From Gemmatimonadota bacterium (GTDB taxonomy: Bacteria > Gemmatimonadota > Gemmatimonadetes > Gemmatimonadales > Gemmatimonadaceae): a stretch of 57,814 nucleotides of DNA. Of the stretch, positions 35,192-43,950 are shown in pieces. The notes beneath the pieces are model-generated. The model saw only the letters and a program-made list of their open reading frames with translations, was not told the DNA's origin and did not search any database. Position numbers and translations under genes: made by a program. How positions within the stretch are numbered: the first letter of the stretch is position 1; each line of letters starts with the position of its first letter. Location: positions 103,508 to 161,321 of the forward strand of contig PMEM01000024.1 in NCBI GenBank assembly GCA_003155795.1. Direction: 5' to 3'.

Positions 35192-35860
35192 TCACATCCA
35201 GAATTGCCATTGATGCGTGAATACGACATACGCTGCGAGGCAGCCGTTGGTCACTGCATGGGCGAGCACGAGATCGCCGAGTGATTTGGTGCGCCACATC
35301 CACCAGTTGTAGATGATCCCTGCAAGGAGCCCGACTTCCCAGAACGGTCCATGTTCACTGGCAAAAAGGACCGCAGTTACGATAAAGGCAAATGTTGTGT
35401 ACGTCCCCAGTGGCACTCGCTCGAAGTTCGAGTCCTTTAGCCAGCGTGGGAGCCAGCCACGCCAGAAGATTTCTTCCAGAATTGGAACCAGGATGACCGC
35501 GCGTGCGATGCGGAGCCACATCACGAGCGGATCGGCCAGCTCGGTCGGTTTGATCGAAACTTTCAGATGTCCCGTAACACCATTTTGAAATATCCACGAA
35601 TCCCGCCAGCCAGGTATCAGCGCGTCTGGTGCGACCCAGAGGATGAATACCGCGATGCCAACTGCGATGGAGAGCATCCACTGGGGAAAACGGAAGGACG
35701 CCACCAGATCGCGCGACGTCAGCGCGATCGTTGCCGCGACAACAACTACCCACGCGATCGATTCCCAGGGCTGCGGAATAGCGAGCATTTTCGCGGCCGC
35801 AAGACAGGCCATGAAGACGGCGAACGGTGCTACATACTGGACCGCTGGGTATCTGCGCAT
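35192..35860 (-). CDS. CAAX prenyl protease-related (CPBP family) membrane protein
   Basis: A 222-residue polytopic membrane protein with about six helices. The CPBP/ABI metalloprotease motifs are all present: EEIFWRGWLPRWL (EExxxR, near residues 134-139), FASEHGPFWEVGLLAG (histidine motif) and VLAHAVTNGCLA (HxxxN, near 205). The sequence is most like the CAAX protease-related group that often accompanies exosortase systems; no exosortase or PEP-CTERM protein is in this window. It would act as an intramembrane protease or have a maturation role. Only weak ribosome-binding signals precede the ATG. Confidence 0.82.
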   Translation of the reverse strand: MRRYPAVQYVAPFAVFMACLAAAKMLAIPQPWESIAWVVVVAATIALTSRDLVASFRFPQWMLSIAVGIAVFILWVAPDALIPGWRDSWIFQNGVTGHLKVSIKPTELADPLVMWLRIARAVILVPILEEIFWRGWLPRWLKDSNFERVPLGTYTTFAFIVTAVLFASEHGPFWEVGLLAGIIYNWWMWRTKSLGDLVLAHAVTNGCLAAYVVFTHQWQFWM

Positions 35861-36161
35861 GTGTAGTCAAATTGTTGCGGGATCGGATTGCCGACTTGCA
35901 CGACGGGCTACGTTTTTGATCGCGGCCGCCGGCCATGGATGGGCCAGAGCGACTTTGCGGAATTTACACTCTTGCATGCAGGATGTCTCATGAGCTCAAT
36001 ACCGCATGACCCTGGTAATGATGCGCCCAGCAGCGAGCGAGTGTGGTTTATCGCAAACACGCTTTCCGCATCGAAGAGATTTTCCACGAATAATGCTTCC
36101 CGAAGTTGAGGACAGATCACCGGAAGCCGGTCACGATCATGCGGATCGGGTGCGAGCTGCG
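35861..36161. other. Intergenic region, no gene seen
   Basis: About 300 bp between the CAAX-protease-related gene start and the end of the NTF2-like gene. Short frames exist on both strands but none has a ribosome-binding site, family pattern or sensible composition. It must contain the promoter of the CAAX-protease-related gene; I could not identify one confidently. Confidence 0.5.
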
Positions 36162-36665
36162 CTAATCGAGTGGCCTGTGCGCGTAGCTAAGCACCCGGGT
36201 TATCTGCCAACTTCCCTTCTGATGCCGCCACACAATTACAAACTCGGCGATCCCATCGCACTTACCCGTCGCGAACTGGCAGAACTGATGCGTGCCTTGC
36301 TCGATGGCTCCGAAATCCTTGATCGGAAACACCTTAAGCGTCCCCGGGATCAATTCGCGCCGGAAATGGCCACACACGTTCTTTCGTGTGTTAGCGATCA
36401 TCGCGCTCCGGGTCCAGGTGACGCCGCCCTTGTCGTGGTAGAACTCCACGTCGGGCGAGAAGTAGCTGGCGTGCTTTTGAAGTTGACCGGGCGCACTACA
36501 GTTGTTGAACGCGTCGAAAACCGCGGAGTCAAGCGCAGCGATCGTATCGAACAGAGAATCTGCCGCTGGAATGGTGACTCGTTGAATGTTTGCGGGGGAG
36601 GGCGCAGGCGCACGGGATGGGGCGACAGCTAGAACGGCACTTATCAGAAATGTCAGGTTTATCAC
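36162..36665 (-). CDS. Secreted NTF2-like / DUF4440 protein
   Basis: A 167-residue protein with a signal peptide (INLTFLISAVLAVAPSRA) and a SnoaL/DUF4440-type domain: IAALDSAVFDAFNNCS, LQKHASYFSPDVEFYHDKGGVTW and a closing WQITRVLSYAHRP. The cone-shaped NTF2 fold often binds small ligands, but the role of exported members is unknown. A GTG at 36665 is the start that includes the signal peptide. A second, lipidated NTF2-like protein lies about 1.7 kb away, beyond the kinase gene. Confidence 0.75.
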   Translation of the reverse strand: MINLTFLISAVLAVAPSRAPAPSPANIQRVTIPAADSLFDTIAALDSAVFDAFNNCSAPGQLQKHASYFSPDVEFYHDKGGVTWTRSAMIANTRKNVCGHFRRELIPGTLKVFPIKDFGAIEQGTHQFCQFATGKCDGIAEFVIVWRHQKGSWQITRVLSYAHRPLD

Positions 36666-36799
36666 GCGTTCGTCCGGGAATGGGTCGGTTGCTCGATGTA
36701 CAACAGGAGCAGGGCTGACGCGTTTGTCACGCGACCTCGATTACTCGGTCACCGGTTGTGTTGTGATAGTTGCTCTCGTTTCGCCCAGATGCGGATGGT

Positions 36800-38344
36800 T
36801 CAAGCTCGTTGCATGGCAGCGGGGTCGGCAACACCCGTCAGGGCCGCCGCCATTTCCCGCGCGCTCTGGAAACGTTCCGCCGGACGCTTCGCAAGTGCAC
36901 ACATGAGGATCGCGTTGAGTTCGCCGGAAATTCCATCTACATACTCCGACGGTGGCATGGGTTGCTCGTAGAGCTGCGCCGCAAGCATCTGCATCGAGTT
37001 CCGCCCAGCAAATGGCGATCGACCCGCGACAAGAAAATATCCCAGCGCGCCGAGGCTGTAGAGATCTGACGATGGGCTGATTTCGTTCGGATCTCCGCAC
37101 TGTTCGGGACTCATGAACTCCGGGGTTCCGATGATCATGCCGGTCTGCGTTAGTGCTGGACTGTCTGCATGTGCGGCGCCGATTCTGCGGGATGTGACAA
37201 GCCCGAAATCGAGCAGCTTCGCAACATCAAACATTCCGCCGCGATTACCGAGGATAACATTGCTCGGCTTGATATCACGATGTACGAGTCCTTGATCATG
37301 CGCTTCAGCGAGCGCACCGCAGAGTTGCGTCAACACGTTCACGGCTCGCGAGACTTTCATCGGTCCATCTCGGTGCACGATGGTATCGAGCGTGTCGCCG
37401 GCCAGGAGCTCCATCACGCAATAGAACGTTCCGTCTTCGGATCGGCCGTAGTCGAATAGTTGCACGGTGTTGGGATGCGTGAGCTGTGCAGTAGCTTGCG
37501 CCTCGCGCTCGAAACGCGCGAGCGCGTCGGGACTTCCGGCCTGCTCCGCACTGATCAGTTTGATCGCAACCGGGCGACGCAGCATGCGGTGTTCGCCGCG
37601 ATAGACTTCACCCATGCCGCCAGATCCGATGCGCTCACCGAGCACGTACTGCCCCAACTCCCGAGCAGCAGCCTCGCGACGCGCGACGGTCTCGTAGCGA
37701 TAAGACCCGAACCAGATAATGAATCCTGTAAGCGCGAAAAGACTGCCTTTGAATCCGAATACGATTGGTGCGATGGCCGTCGGAAGCAGGCCGGCCGCAA
37801 GAGCCCAAACATCCGGACCGATTCCCGCCAGCGCGAACAGCAGCATTGCAACGGCTGCGCGTCGCGCCGGGTTGGGAATCAGAACGCCGTATGCGACCAT
37901 CAGGAAAACCGGGAAGCTTGCCATCCCGAGTGCGATATCGATGGGCGCCCGAGCGTATATATCCTTCAGCGTCGAGTAATCAAAGACGTTGAGCGCGACC
38001 ACGAGTGCCGCGCCGACAACGAAGATGAGCGCCTCGTATATACGCAGCCTGCGGAGTGGCTGAGGCCGCGTCGGCCGAAGCAGTGCTGCACCGATCACGA
38101 ACAAGACAGCAAGGATCGCATAGAGGTAGGACGACCCCGCCGAAAGCGGCGCAGCAACGGTCCGCGCGCGCATGATAGGCGAAACAGTTCCGAAAATCGC
38201 GCCGCCGCCGTTATTGACGGCGCACACCCACGCGACTGCGCGAAGTCGGCGCTGGAGCGTTGAACGCAGTTCTTCGGTGTCGCTGAACTGGTCCCGCTGC
38301 GTTCCGGCCCGGCGGAAGCGCGCCGCAAAGTTGGGTGTCTCCAT
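36800..38344 (-). CDS. Membrane serine/threonine protein kinase (N-terminal membrane domain)
   Basis: About 514 residues from the ATG at 38344. Residues about 35-215 form roughly six membrane helices; residues about 235-500 form a Hanks-type kinase. Kinase motifs are complete: glycine loop GERIGSGGMGEVYRGE, VAIKLI (ATP lysine), catalytic HRDIKPSNVIL, LDFGL (metal binding) and GTPEFMSPEQ. Most bacterial kinases of this type have one transmembrane segment after the kinase domain; here the multi-helix domain comes first, so it may be the sensor. The C-terminus ends soon after the kinase fold, with no extracellular sensor such as PASTA. Confidence 0.92.
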   Translation of the reverse strand: METPNFAARFRRAGTQRDQFSDTEELRSTLQRRLRAVAWVCAVNNGGGAIFGTVSPIMRARTVAAPLSAGSSYLYAILAVLFVIGAALLRPTRPQPLRRLRIYEALIFVVGAALVVALNVFDYSTLKDIYARAPIDIALGMASFPVFLMVAYGVLIPNPARRAAVAMLLFALAGIGPDVWALAAGLLPTAIAPIVFGFKGSLFALTGFIIWFGSYRYETVARREAAARELGQYVLGERIGSGGMGEVYRGEHRMLRRPVAIKLISAEQAGSPDALARFEREAQATAQLTHPNTVQLFDYGRSEDGTFYCVMELLAGDTLDTIVHRDGPMKVSRAVNVLTQLCGALAEAHDQGLVHRDIKPSNVILGNRGGMFDVAKLLDFGLVTSRRIGAAHADSPALTQTGMIIGTPEFMSPEQCGDPNEISPSSDLYSLGALGYFLVAGRSPFAGRNSMQMLAAQLYEQPMPPSEYVDGISGELNAILMCALAKRPAERFQSAREMAAALTGVADPAAMQRA

Positions 38345-38392
38345 CGCTACGCGCACCGCGACTGAATCGGCATCTTCAGCAAGCTACGGCGA

Positions 38393-38878
38393 CTATCGCT
38401 TAGCTGGTGCTGGCGGCGGTGCAATTCCGTTGAATATATCGACAACGTAGCGCCACTTTCCGTCTGGGCCCTTGCGCAGTACCTCTGCGTACTTATCCGT
38501 CTCCGAAGCTCCGTTCATCTTGAATGAGACTGTACCCACCATATAGGCCAGGTCTCCGGTACCGTACACGGTTGTTGGTGTAAGCACGAAATCACTTGCG
38601 CCCGCAGCAAAGAAACCCTCGATCAGCTTACCCGCACCCGCCTTATCGAGGACTGGAGAGTCAGGTGGCATCAACTTGGTGTCATCCGCATAGGCCGCGA
38701 GTACGGCGACAGTATCTTTCGCATTCATGGCAGCGGCGAAGGCTGCATCTACGGCCTTGACTGTGTCGAGCTCGGCGGCCGAGAGGGTAGCGGGAACGGA
38801 TTCAGCCGCGGGGGTCTCGACCTTCGCCGTGCAGGCGACGGCGACAAGGCCGAGGCCGAGGATGAACGAGGCGCGCAT
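38393..38878 (-). CDS. Lipoprotein with SnoaL/DUF4440-like domain
   Basis: A 161-residue exported lipoprotein: signal peptide MRASFILGLGLVAVAC with the lipobox ending VAVAC (Cys16), then a short Ala-rich linker and an NTF2-like domain (VKAVDAAFAAAMNAKDTVAVLAAYADDTKLMPP seen in part as LAAYADDTKLMPP, and a final GKWRYVVDIFNG). The motif set fits the SgcJ/DUF4440 group. GGAG lies 12 nt before the ATG. It lies just upstream of the membrane kinase gene on the same strand, about 50 nt apart, so the two may be co-transcribed. Confidence 0.8.
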   Translation of the reverse strand: MRASFILGLGLVAVACTAKVETPAAESVPATLSAAELDTVKAVDAAFAAAMNAKDTVAVLAAYADDTKLMPPDSPVLDKAGAGKLIEGFFAAGASDFVLTPTTVYGTGDLAYMVGTVSFKMNGASETDKYAEVLRKGPDGKWRYVVDIFNGIAPPPAPAKR

Positions 38879-39063
38879 TCAGATAACTCCAATTGGATGG
38901 GGTGAAACCGCGGGTCAGGGATCGCACCGGCGCAACCGGTTTCCCTCTGATTGCGCCGGGACGAATTATGCACCTCTCCAGTCTCCACCACCATACCCGC
39001 GGACCTGGTCCAGCGATCTTACGCCGGTCCTTCAACGCCCCCTAGTGCGCGGACGGGCCTGCC

Positions 39064-41262
39064 CTATTGTGGGTTGACAGTCATCACGGATCTTCCGCCT
39101 GTCGTCTTCGACCAGTATTCGATCCAGTGTTCGCGGATGTTATTCGCCGCAGTAATGAGTTCACTGCTGGGTTGCTTACCTGGCATGGTCATCACGACAA
39201 TTGCAGTATTAAACTTCTTTTGCGAGTGCGCGAAGTCCGGCTCGCGCGGTCCCATGGCTGAGATCACGTCCTGGATCGTGATGTCCGTTCTGTCGCCCGT
39301 ATAAATGGGATCACCGTTTGCATCCTTCTGTCCGGTGGGTTTCAGGTTTCGAAGGATGTAGAACGGCGGAACCTCATCCGGCTTTGCGAGGCCCATAAGA
39401 TAGAGCCCGAGCCAGGAATAACCCTTCGCTGGCGAATAATAGTCTCTGTCAAGCTGGGTGTATGTGCCGTTGCCGTTGTCCTTCCATGTGCTGCCGCCCA
39501 TTGCGTCGGCTTCATAAGAGCGCGAATACGGGAAAGCGGCTGGGAGCTGGACGCCCGTCGCCCAGTGGACTGGACCGAGTGTGATGGTGTCGCCATTTAC
39601 TATCGCGCGCGCATCAGCTGCCCAGCGATGGCCAAGTTCGTGGCCGATCTGCGACATCGCGTAGTCGTAGTTTTTCATGCGGCCATCGGGTGATTTTTCC
39701 TGGATCTGAACGGCCGAAGTTGACACTGGCTCGACGTACATCCACTGCAATTCGCCCTTGCTGCAATAGTTCTCCAGTCCATTCGTGTTGGTTCCGATCC
39801 CTGTTACGTTTCCGCCGCGCGGACCGTTACTCGGCGTGCCGCCTTCCGGGTTATCGACGCGGAAATCGGAGTATGTGGCGATGAAATCGAACTTGTCGCC
39901 GAGCGCCGAGATGACGGAGCATGCGACATCCTGCATGCGGGGGATCTCGGCCCAGTGAAATCCTTCGAACGCGACGCGGAATGTACCGGGTTGGCGATCC
40001 ACCGATGAGAAATCGATTTCGGGCGAACGAATCCCGGCAAGTGCGACCGACCGTGGCGCAACTCGATCGACGACCACCGGAGGCGTTCTCGATGCTGCAT
40101 CGGCGGCAACGGAGACGTGCGTCACGCCAGAAAGTGCTTGGGGGAGAACGCCACGAATTGAAATGGTGTTGCCCTCAACTGTGACATCCGGTTGTGCGCC
40201 GCGACCGGAGACGACATATCGAGCTGGCCGTGCGGTAGTTCCGCCGCGTCGATCCGCGAAACCGCGGATAGTCCAGACGACCGACGCCTTGGCGAGATCC
40301 GTAGACGCGGGTTGATGCGCGTCGAATGCGATGCGATATGTAGCGCCACTGATCGCCGGATCGCCGTTCGGAAGTATTGCACCGCGGGTCCGGATAGTCG
40401 CCTTGACGAAGAAGTCATCGATGCTCGACAGTTCAACCCGCGTGATATCGAGATTTGGCGCGATGGCGGTGTCGCGACTGCCTGGAATCGTGGCCAATTT
40501 TTTTTCCACGCCGACCGTGACCAATGGAAACACGCCGATCACGGCATCGCGTGCAGACACGTCGTTATATGCGAGTTCTATGATGCCGTTCCTGTAGAGC
40601 GTCGCCTGAATGCGATTTACTGTTGGCACCCACGTGAAGGCCTGGATTCCGCCGGCGCCCTCACTCAGCGTCCACGTCACGACGACGCGATCAGATAGCT
40701 CCTTCACATAGTGTTTTCCGTTCAATCCGGATTTGATGAATGCAGCGATGCCCGGAATCGTGTTGATGAAAGTTTCGCCAACCGTCTGGAGCGACGCATA
40801 GCGATCCATCTGGAAACCGTTGCGTGTCGACCCGCCGGCGCCGGTACGATTCCCCACCGGGGGACCTCCGACGCGGTTCCGGTCGGCCGCTTGTTGGAAT
40901 GTGCCGAAAGTGATCGCGCCGATTGCAACGGTGAACGAGTCCCAGCGTTTACCTGAAAACGGGAAAGTGAACCCCTTCAGCGTTGCTATCGAACCGTTGA
41001 GTTCCGGACCAAAGTCCGCGTCCCATCGGAGCGGGATGTTCTGAATCCGATATCCACTTCCCCTCGGCGTGAACCGGAGAGTGCGGTGATCGAGATTGAA
41101 CAGGCGCTCGGGAGCGACGACTCCGCTGTCGAGTTCCAGCCCGATCACGTTGCCGATGACGGTGACCTTTCCGATGGGGTGACCGGGCTCTCGCTGGGCG
41201 AGTGCCGCTAACGGAAGCACTGCGAGTACGACAAGAAGCTGGATGCGTTGGATAAGTATCAT
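39064..41262 (-). CDS. Large secreted protein with zincin-like HELGH motif
   Basis: A 732-residue exported protein I cannot place in a named family. It has a signal peptide (QLLVVLAVLPLAALAQ) and a beta-rich N-terminal half (FSGKRWDSFTVAIGAITFG, VVTWTLSEGAGGIQAFTWV). At about residue 535 comes IGHELGHRWAADA, a HExxH zinc-binding motif followed by further conserved-looking residues (YSRSYEADAMGGS, in which Glu could be the third ligand). The C-terminal part contains a segment describing YLMGLAKPDEVPPFYIL. This is best called a putative secreted metalloprotease. It has no signs of lipidation or a sorting tail. Confidence 0.75.
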   Translation of the reverse strand: MILIQRIQLLVVLAVLPLAALAQREPGHPIGKVTVIGNVIGLELDSGVVAPERLFNLDHRTLRFTPRGSGYRIQNIPLRWDADFGPELNGSIATLKGFTFPFSGKRWDSFTVAIGAITFGTFQQAADRNRVGGPPVGNRTGAGGSTRNGFQMDRYASLQTVGETFINTIPGIAAFIKSGLNGKHYVKELSDRVVVTWTLSEGAGGIQAFTWVPTVNRIQATLYRNGIIELAYNDVSARDAVIGVFPLVTVGVEKKLATIPGSRDTAIAPNLDITRVELSSIDDFFVKATIRTRGAILPNGDPAISGATYRIAFDAHQPASTDLAKASVVWTIRGFADRRGGTTARPARYVVSGRGAQPDVTVEGNTISIRGVLPQALSGVTHVSVAADAASRTPPVVVDRVAPRSVALAGIRSPEIDFSSVDRQPGTFRVAFEGFHWAEIPRMQDVACSVISALGDKFDFIATYSDFRVDNPEGGTPSNGPRGGNVTGIGTNTNGLENYCSKGELQWMYVEPVSTSAVQIQEKSPDGRMKNYDYAMSQIGHELGHRWAADARAIVNGDTITLGPVHWATGVQLPAAFPYSRSYEADAMGGSTWKDNGNGTYTQLDRDYYSPAKGYSWLGLYLMGLAKPDEVPPFYILRNLKPTGQKDANGDPIYTGDRTDITIQDVISAMGPREPDFAHSQKKFNTAIVVMTMPGKQPSSELITAANNIREHWIEYWSKTTGGRSVMTVNPQ

Positions 41263-41337
41263 CGGACCAGAGGGAATGGGTGGTGCCTCATCGGATGCAA
41301 TAGTCGGGATTCGATAATGCTATGGATGCAGCTGGTA

Positions 41338-42279
41338 TCAGCCCGCAGCGACGGGCATCGCCATTGAATGCGAAACAGCTGCCGCCGGGCGATTTTGAAG
41401 GTGTTGCTGCAGCAGCGCGCGAGTGGCGTCCGCTACCGACGGCTCCAATTCGAGCCGCGGCTGCCTGACCAGAGCTGTCCCGCATCCCATCTCCTGCTGT
41501 ATGAACTTTATGTGTTGTACAAACTGCGGCACCGTATCAAGGCGGAGCAGTGGAAGAAACCAATCGTATAAAGCGCGCGCCTCCTCGATCTTGCCGGCCT
41601 TGGCGAGTTCGACCAACTCGACTGATTCTGCTGGCATGGCGTTGACGAGGCCGGCAACCCATCCACTCGCGCCCATTACTACAGACTCCAGTATCATGTC
41701 ATCGAGACCGGCGAATACGTTCAGCCGGTCATGCAGCCGCGCAACGACAGCGGTCACGCGACGCACGTCGCCGCTTGACTCCTTGACGGCGTGCAGGTTC
41801 TCGTGGTGGTCCGCGAGCTCTTCCATCTGATCCGGAGTAACGTCGGTCCCATAGGCGATTGGATTGTTGTACAGCATGCACGACAGATCAGTCCCGTCGA
41901 TTACGGCACTGAAGTGAGCGCGCATCTCGTACCAGGAGCCGTTGTAGACATACGGAGGCAGCGCCATTATTCCCTCGCAGCCAACCTCGGCCGCGCGTTG
42001 TGCCAGAGAGACGCAGTCGGATGTACGCAGGCCGGCGATGCCAGCGATTACCGGCACACGGCTCCCGACCGCACTTACGCACGTCGCGAGAATGTCGACT
42101 TTCTCTTCGAAGTCGAGCGTTGCGCTTTCTCCCAGTGATCCGAGCGCAACGATGCCGGTACAGCCGTGATCCACAAGCCACGTGACATGCCGAGCCACGA
42201 AGGCATGATCGACTGTCAAATCCCGCTTGAAAGGCGTCGTGATCGCCGGGAATACCCCCACCCACTGCGCCTTCTTCAT
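41338..42279 (-). CDS. Dihydrodipicolinate synthase (DapA) family aldolase/lyase
   Basis: A class I aldolase of about 313 residues from the ATG at 42279, which has a GGAGATG ribosome-binding site. It shows GSLGESATL, the catalytic Tyr in MLYNNPIAYG and the Schiff-base Lys in HAVKESSGD. DapA itself is only one member; the family also covers N-acetylneuraminate lyase, keto-deoxy-sugar aldolases and a hydroxyproline-pathway deaminase. Since it sits downstream of susCD with a GntR/FCD regulator and a peptidase, a catabolic member is more likely than lysine biosynthesis. That is inference. Confidence 0.88.
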   Translation of the reverse strand: MKKAQWVGVFPAITTPFKRDLTVDHAFVARHVTWLVDHGCTGIVALGSLGESATLDFEEKVDILATCVSAVGSRVPVIAGIAGLRTSDCVSLAQRAAEVGCEGIMALPPYVYNGSWYEMRAHFSAVIDGTDLSCMLYNNPIAYGTDVTPDQMEELADHHENLHAVKESSGDVRRVTAVVARLHDRLNVFAGLDDMILESVVMGASGWVAGLVNAMPAESVELVELAKAGKIEEARALYDWFLPLLRLDTVPQFVQHIKFIQQEMGCGTALVRQPRLELEPSVADATRALLQQHLQNRPAAAVSHSMAMPVAAG

Positions 42280-42469
42280 TGGTACACATCTCCTACACAC
42301 GAGTTAAAGGGAAAAGAGGAGGCCACGGTCTCCGGAGCTGCCAATGAAAGACCGATACTCGGTGCCTTAATCGCTGGTCGCAGCGGGGTGATCACAGGAT
42401 CGCTGTAGTCGGCGATCGGTGGGATCGCCGCCTTCTCGGTCTTACAGTTTTGATTGATGTCGATATCCC

Positions 42470-42509
42470 GATTGTGTCGGGCGCGAACGCGTTCACGCCC
42501 GACACAATC
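42470..42509. terminator. 40-bp near-perfect palindrome after susD
   Basis: Arms GATTGTGTCGGGCG (42470-42483) and its exact complement (42496-42509) flank an inner palindrome GAACGCGTTC, with one mismatched pair. It starts 4 nt downstream of the susD stop on the minus strand and precedes the DapA-family gene. There is no T tract, so it could be a processing or mRNA-stability hairpin that sets the susCD to lyase ratio, as well as a terminator. Confidence 0.65.
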
Positions 42510-42513
42510 AGAG

Positions 42514-43938
42514 TTACTGCGGATCCCACCACACATGAACCAGCATGCCGGTTATGCCGGGATCTATTCCCGAAGCCGTCACCGCATCCGCATTGGTCGA
42601 CAACTCGCCGCCGGGTGTCATGAATCGCACCGGAATACTCGGCAGCAGTGCATCGGCTACTGGAGTGAGGTCTGGATATCCGGTACGACGCCAGTCGTCC
42701 CAAGGCTGGTAGTTCAGAAAATTGATGATGTACTTCTGTGTGATGATATCCCTCAGCGGATTCGACGACGATGAAAGCGAGGGTATCGTGGCGAGATAAG
42801 TCGCCTGATCCGCAGCGCTGACACCCAGCTTCGCCATGTTAGCACGAATCCCTTCGCGATACGGCGCATCCGCCGCGGCCGCGCCAGAGACAATCAGAGT
42901 TGCTTCAGCTTCCGTCTCCTTCGCCGACGCATAGCTGAGCCATGTCAGTTTTGCATCTGGTGCACGGAAGATCCGATTGACAGAAGAGATCGTCGTTGTA
43001 TCAACCCCGCCGCCGCCATTTGGGTGTCCCACATAGCCACCGCTCGCAATGGTCGGGGATGCCTGAAAAGCGAGACGCGGATCGTTCGTTGATGTCAGCA
43101 GGTCGACGTAGTGCGCAGACATCTGCAACCGCGGATCCGTCATTGACTGATACCAGGGATTGCGCTGACCATTGACGTCGAAGTACTGAAAATCAGCATC
43201 GTCGCTGTTACTCACGAAGCCGGCGCGCAGTGCCGTTAGCGCTGCTTGCGCGCGAGCCTGCTTGTTCTCGCCCGATGCGGACGACACTGTCAGGTTCAGC
43301 TGAGCCTTCAGGACGTTCGCCAGTTTGAGCCATTTCGCGACGTTGCCGTGATACAACAGATCATCGGTTCCGGGCGCGTGCAGGCTCTGCTTGCCGAGAT
43401 CCGTGATGCCGGAATCAAGGATCGCGAAAACCGCCGTATACAGTTCCTGCTGTGTATCGTACTTCGGGTGAGGGATGGTCGGATCCCAAGCCTGGGAGAA
43501 TGGAGCAGAGCCCCACATGTTCGCCACGACCGACAGATTCCACGCATAGAGCACCTTCGCGATCCCCGAATACGCAAAGTCACCGCTCGCTGTGGCCTGG
43601 TCGTTCAGGATACGCGCATTTCCCATGATCTGGTCGTAGGAAACATTCCAGAGCCGGTCGGCCTCCGATGGGAAAATCTCATAATCTTCGATCCGCATGT
43701 TTGCGCGCGGGCCGTTGTGGGAAATCTGCTGCATCCACTCAGCGCTGAGCGACGATGGCCAGCTACCTATTACGCCTAATGAGAAAGTGGCTGTGAGCGC
43801 CGACAGCATGAGGTTATTGCCAACCTTCGCCGGCGAGTTGGGATTCACGTTGACACCGGTGAAGTCCGTGTTGCAGGCGCTAGCCCCCATTAGCATCGTG
43901 CACGCGGCCACGTACCGGCCAAGCTTATAGAGTTTCAT
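42514..43938 (-). CDS. SusD/RagB-like nutrient-binding outer-membrane lipoprotein
   Basis: A 474-residue surface lipoprotein that would bind oligomeric nutrients and pass them to the neighbouring SusC channel. The signal peptide ends in the lipobox GASAC (Cys22). The sequence is of the SusD-like 2 type: NTDFTGVNVNPNSPAKV, YDQIMGNARIL, SGIAKVLYAWNLSVVANMWGSAPFSQAW in part as MWGSAPFSQA, and the C-terminal YINFLNYQPWDDWRRTGYPDL. GAGGAATCG precedes the ATG. It follows susC by 12 nt. This SusD type is common next to peptide and glycan transporters; substrate is not readable. Confidence 0.92.
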   Translation of the reverse strand: MKLYKLGRYVAACTMLMGASACNTDFTGVNVNPNSPAKVGNNLMLSALTATFSLGVIGSWPSSLSAEWMQQISHNGPRANMRIEDYEIFPSEADRLWNVSYDQIMGNARILNDQATASGDFAYSGIAKVLYAWNLSVVANMWGSAPFSQAWDPTIPHPKYDTQQELYTAVFAILDSGITDLGKQSLHAPGTDDLLYHGNVAKWLKLANVLKAQLNLTVSSASGENKQARAQAALTALRAGFVSNSDDADFQYFDVNGQRNPWYQSMTDPRLQMSAHYVDLLTSTNDPRLAFQASPTIASGGYVGHPNGGGGVDTTTISSVNRIFRAPDAKLTWLSYASAKETEAEATLIVSGAAAADAPYREGIRANMAKLGVSAADQATYLATIPSLSSSSNPLRDIITQKYIINFLNYQPWDDWRRTGYPDLTPVADALLPSIPVRFMTPGGELSTNADAVTASGIDPGITGMLVHVWWDPQ

Positions 43939-43950
43939 TATCGATTCCTC

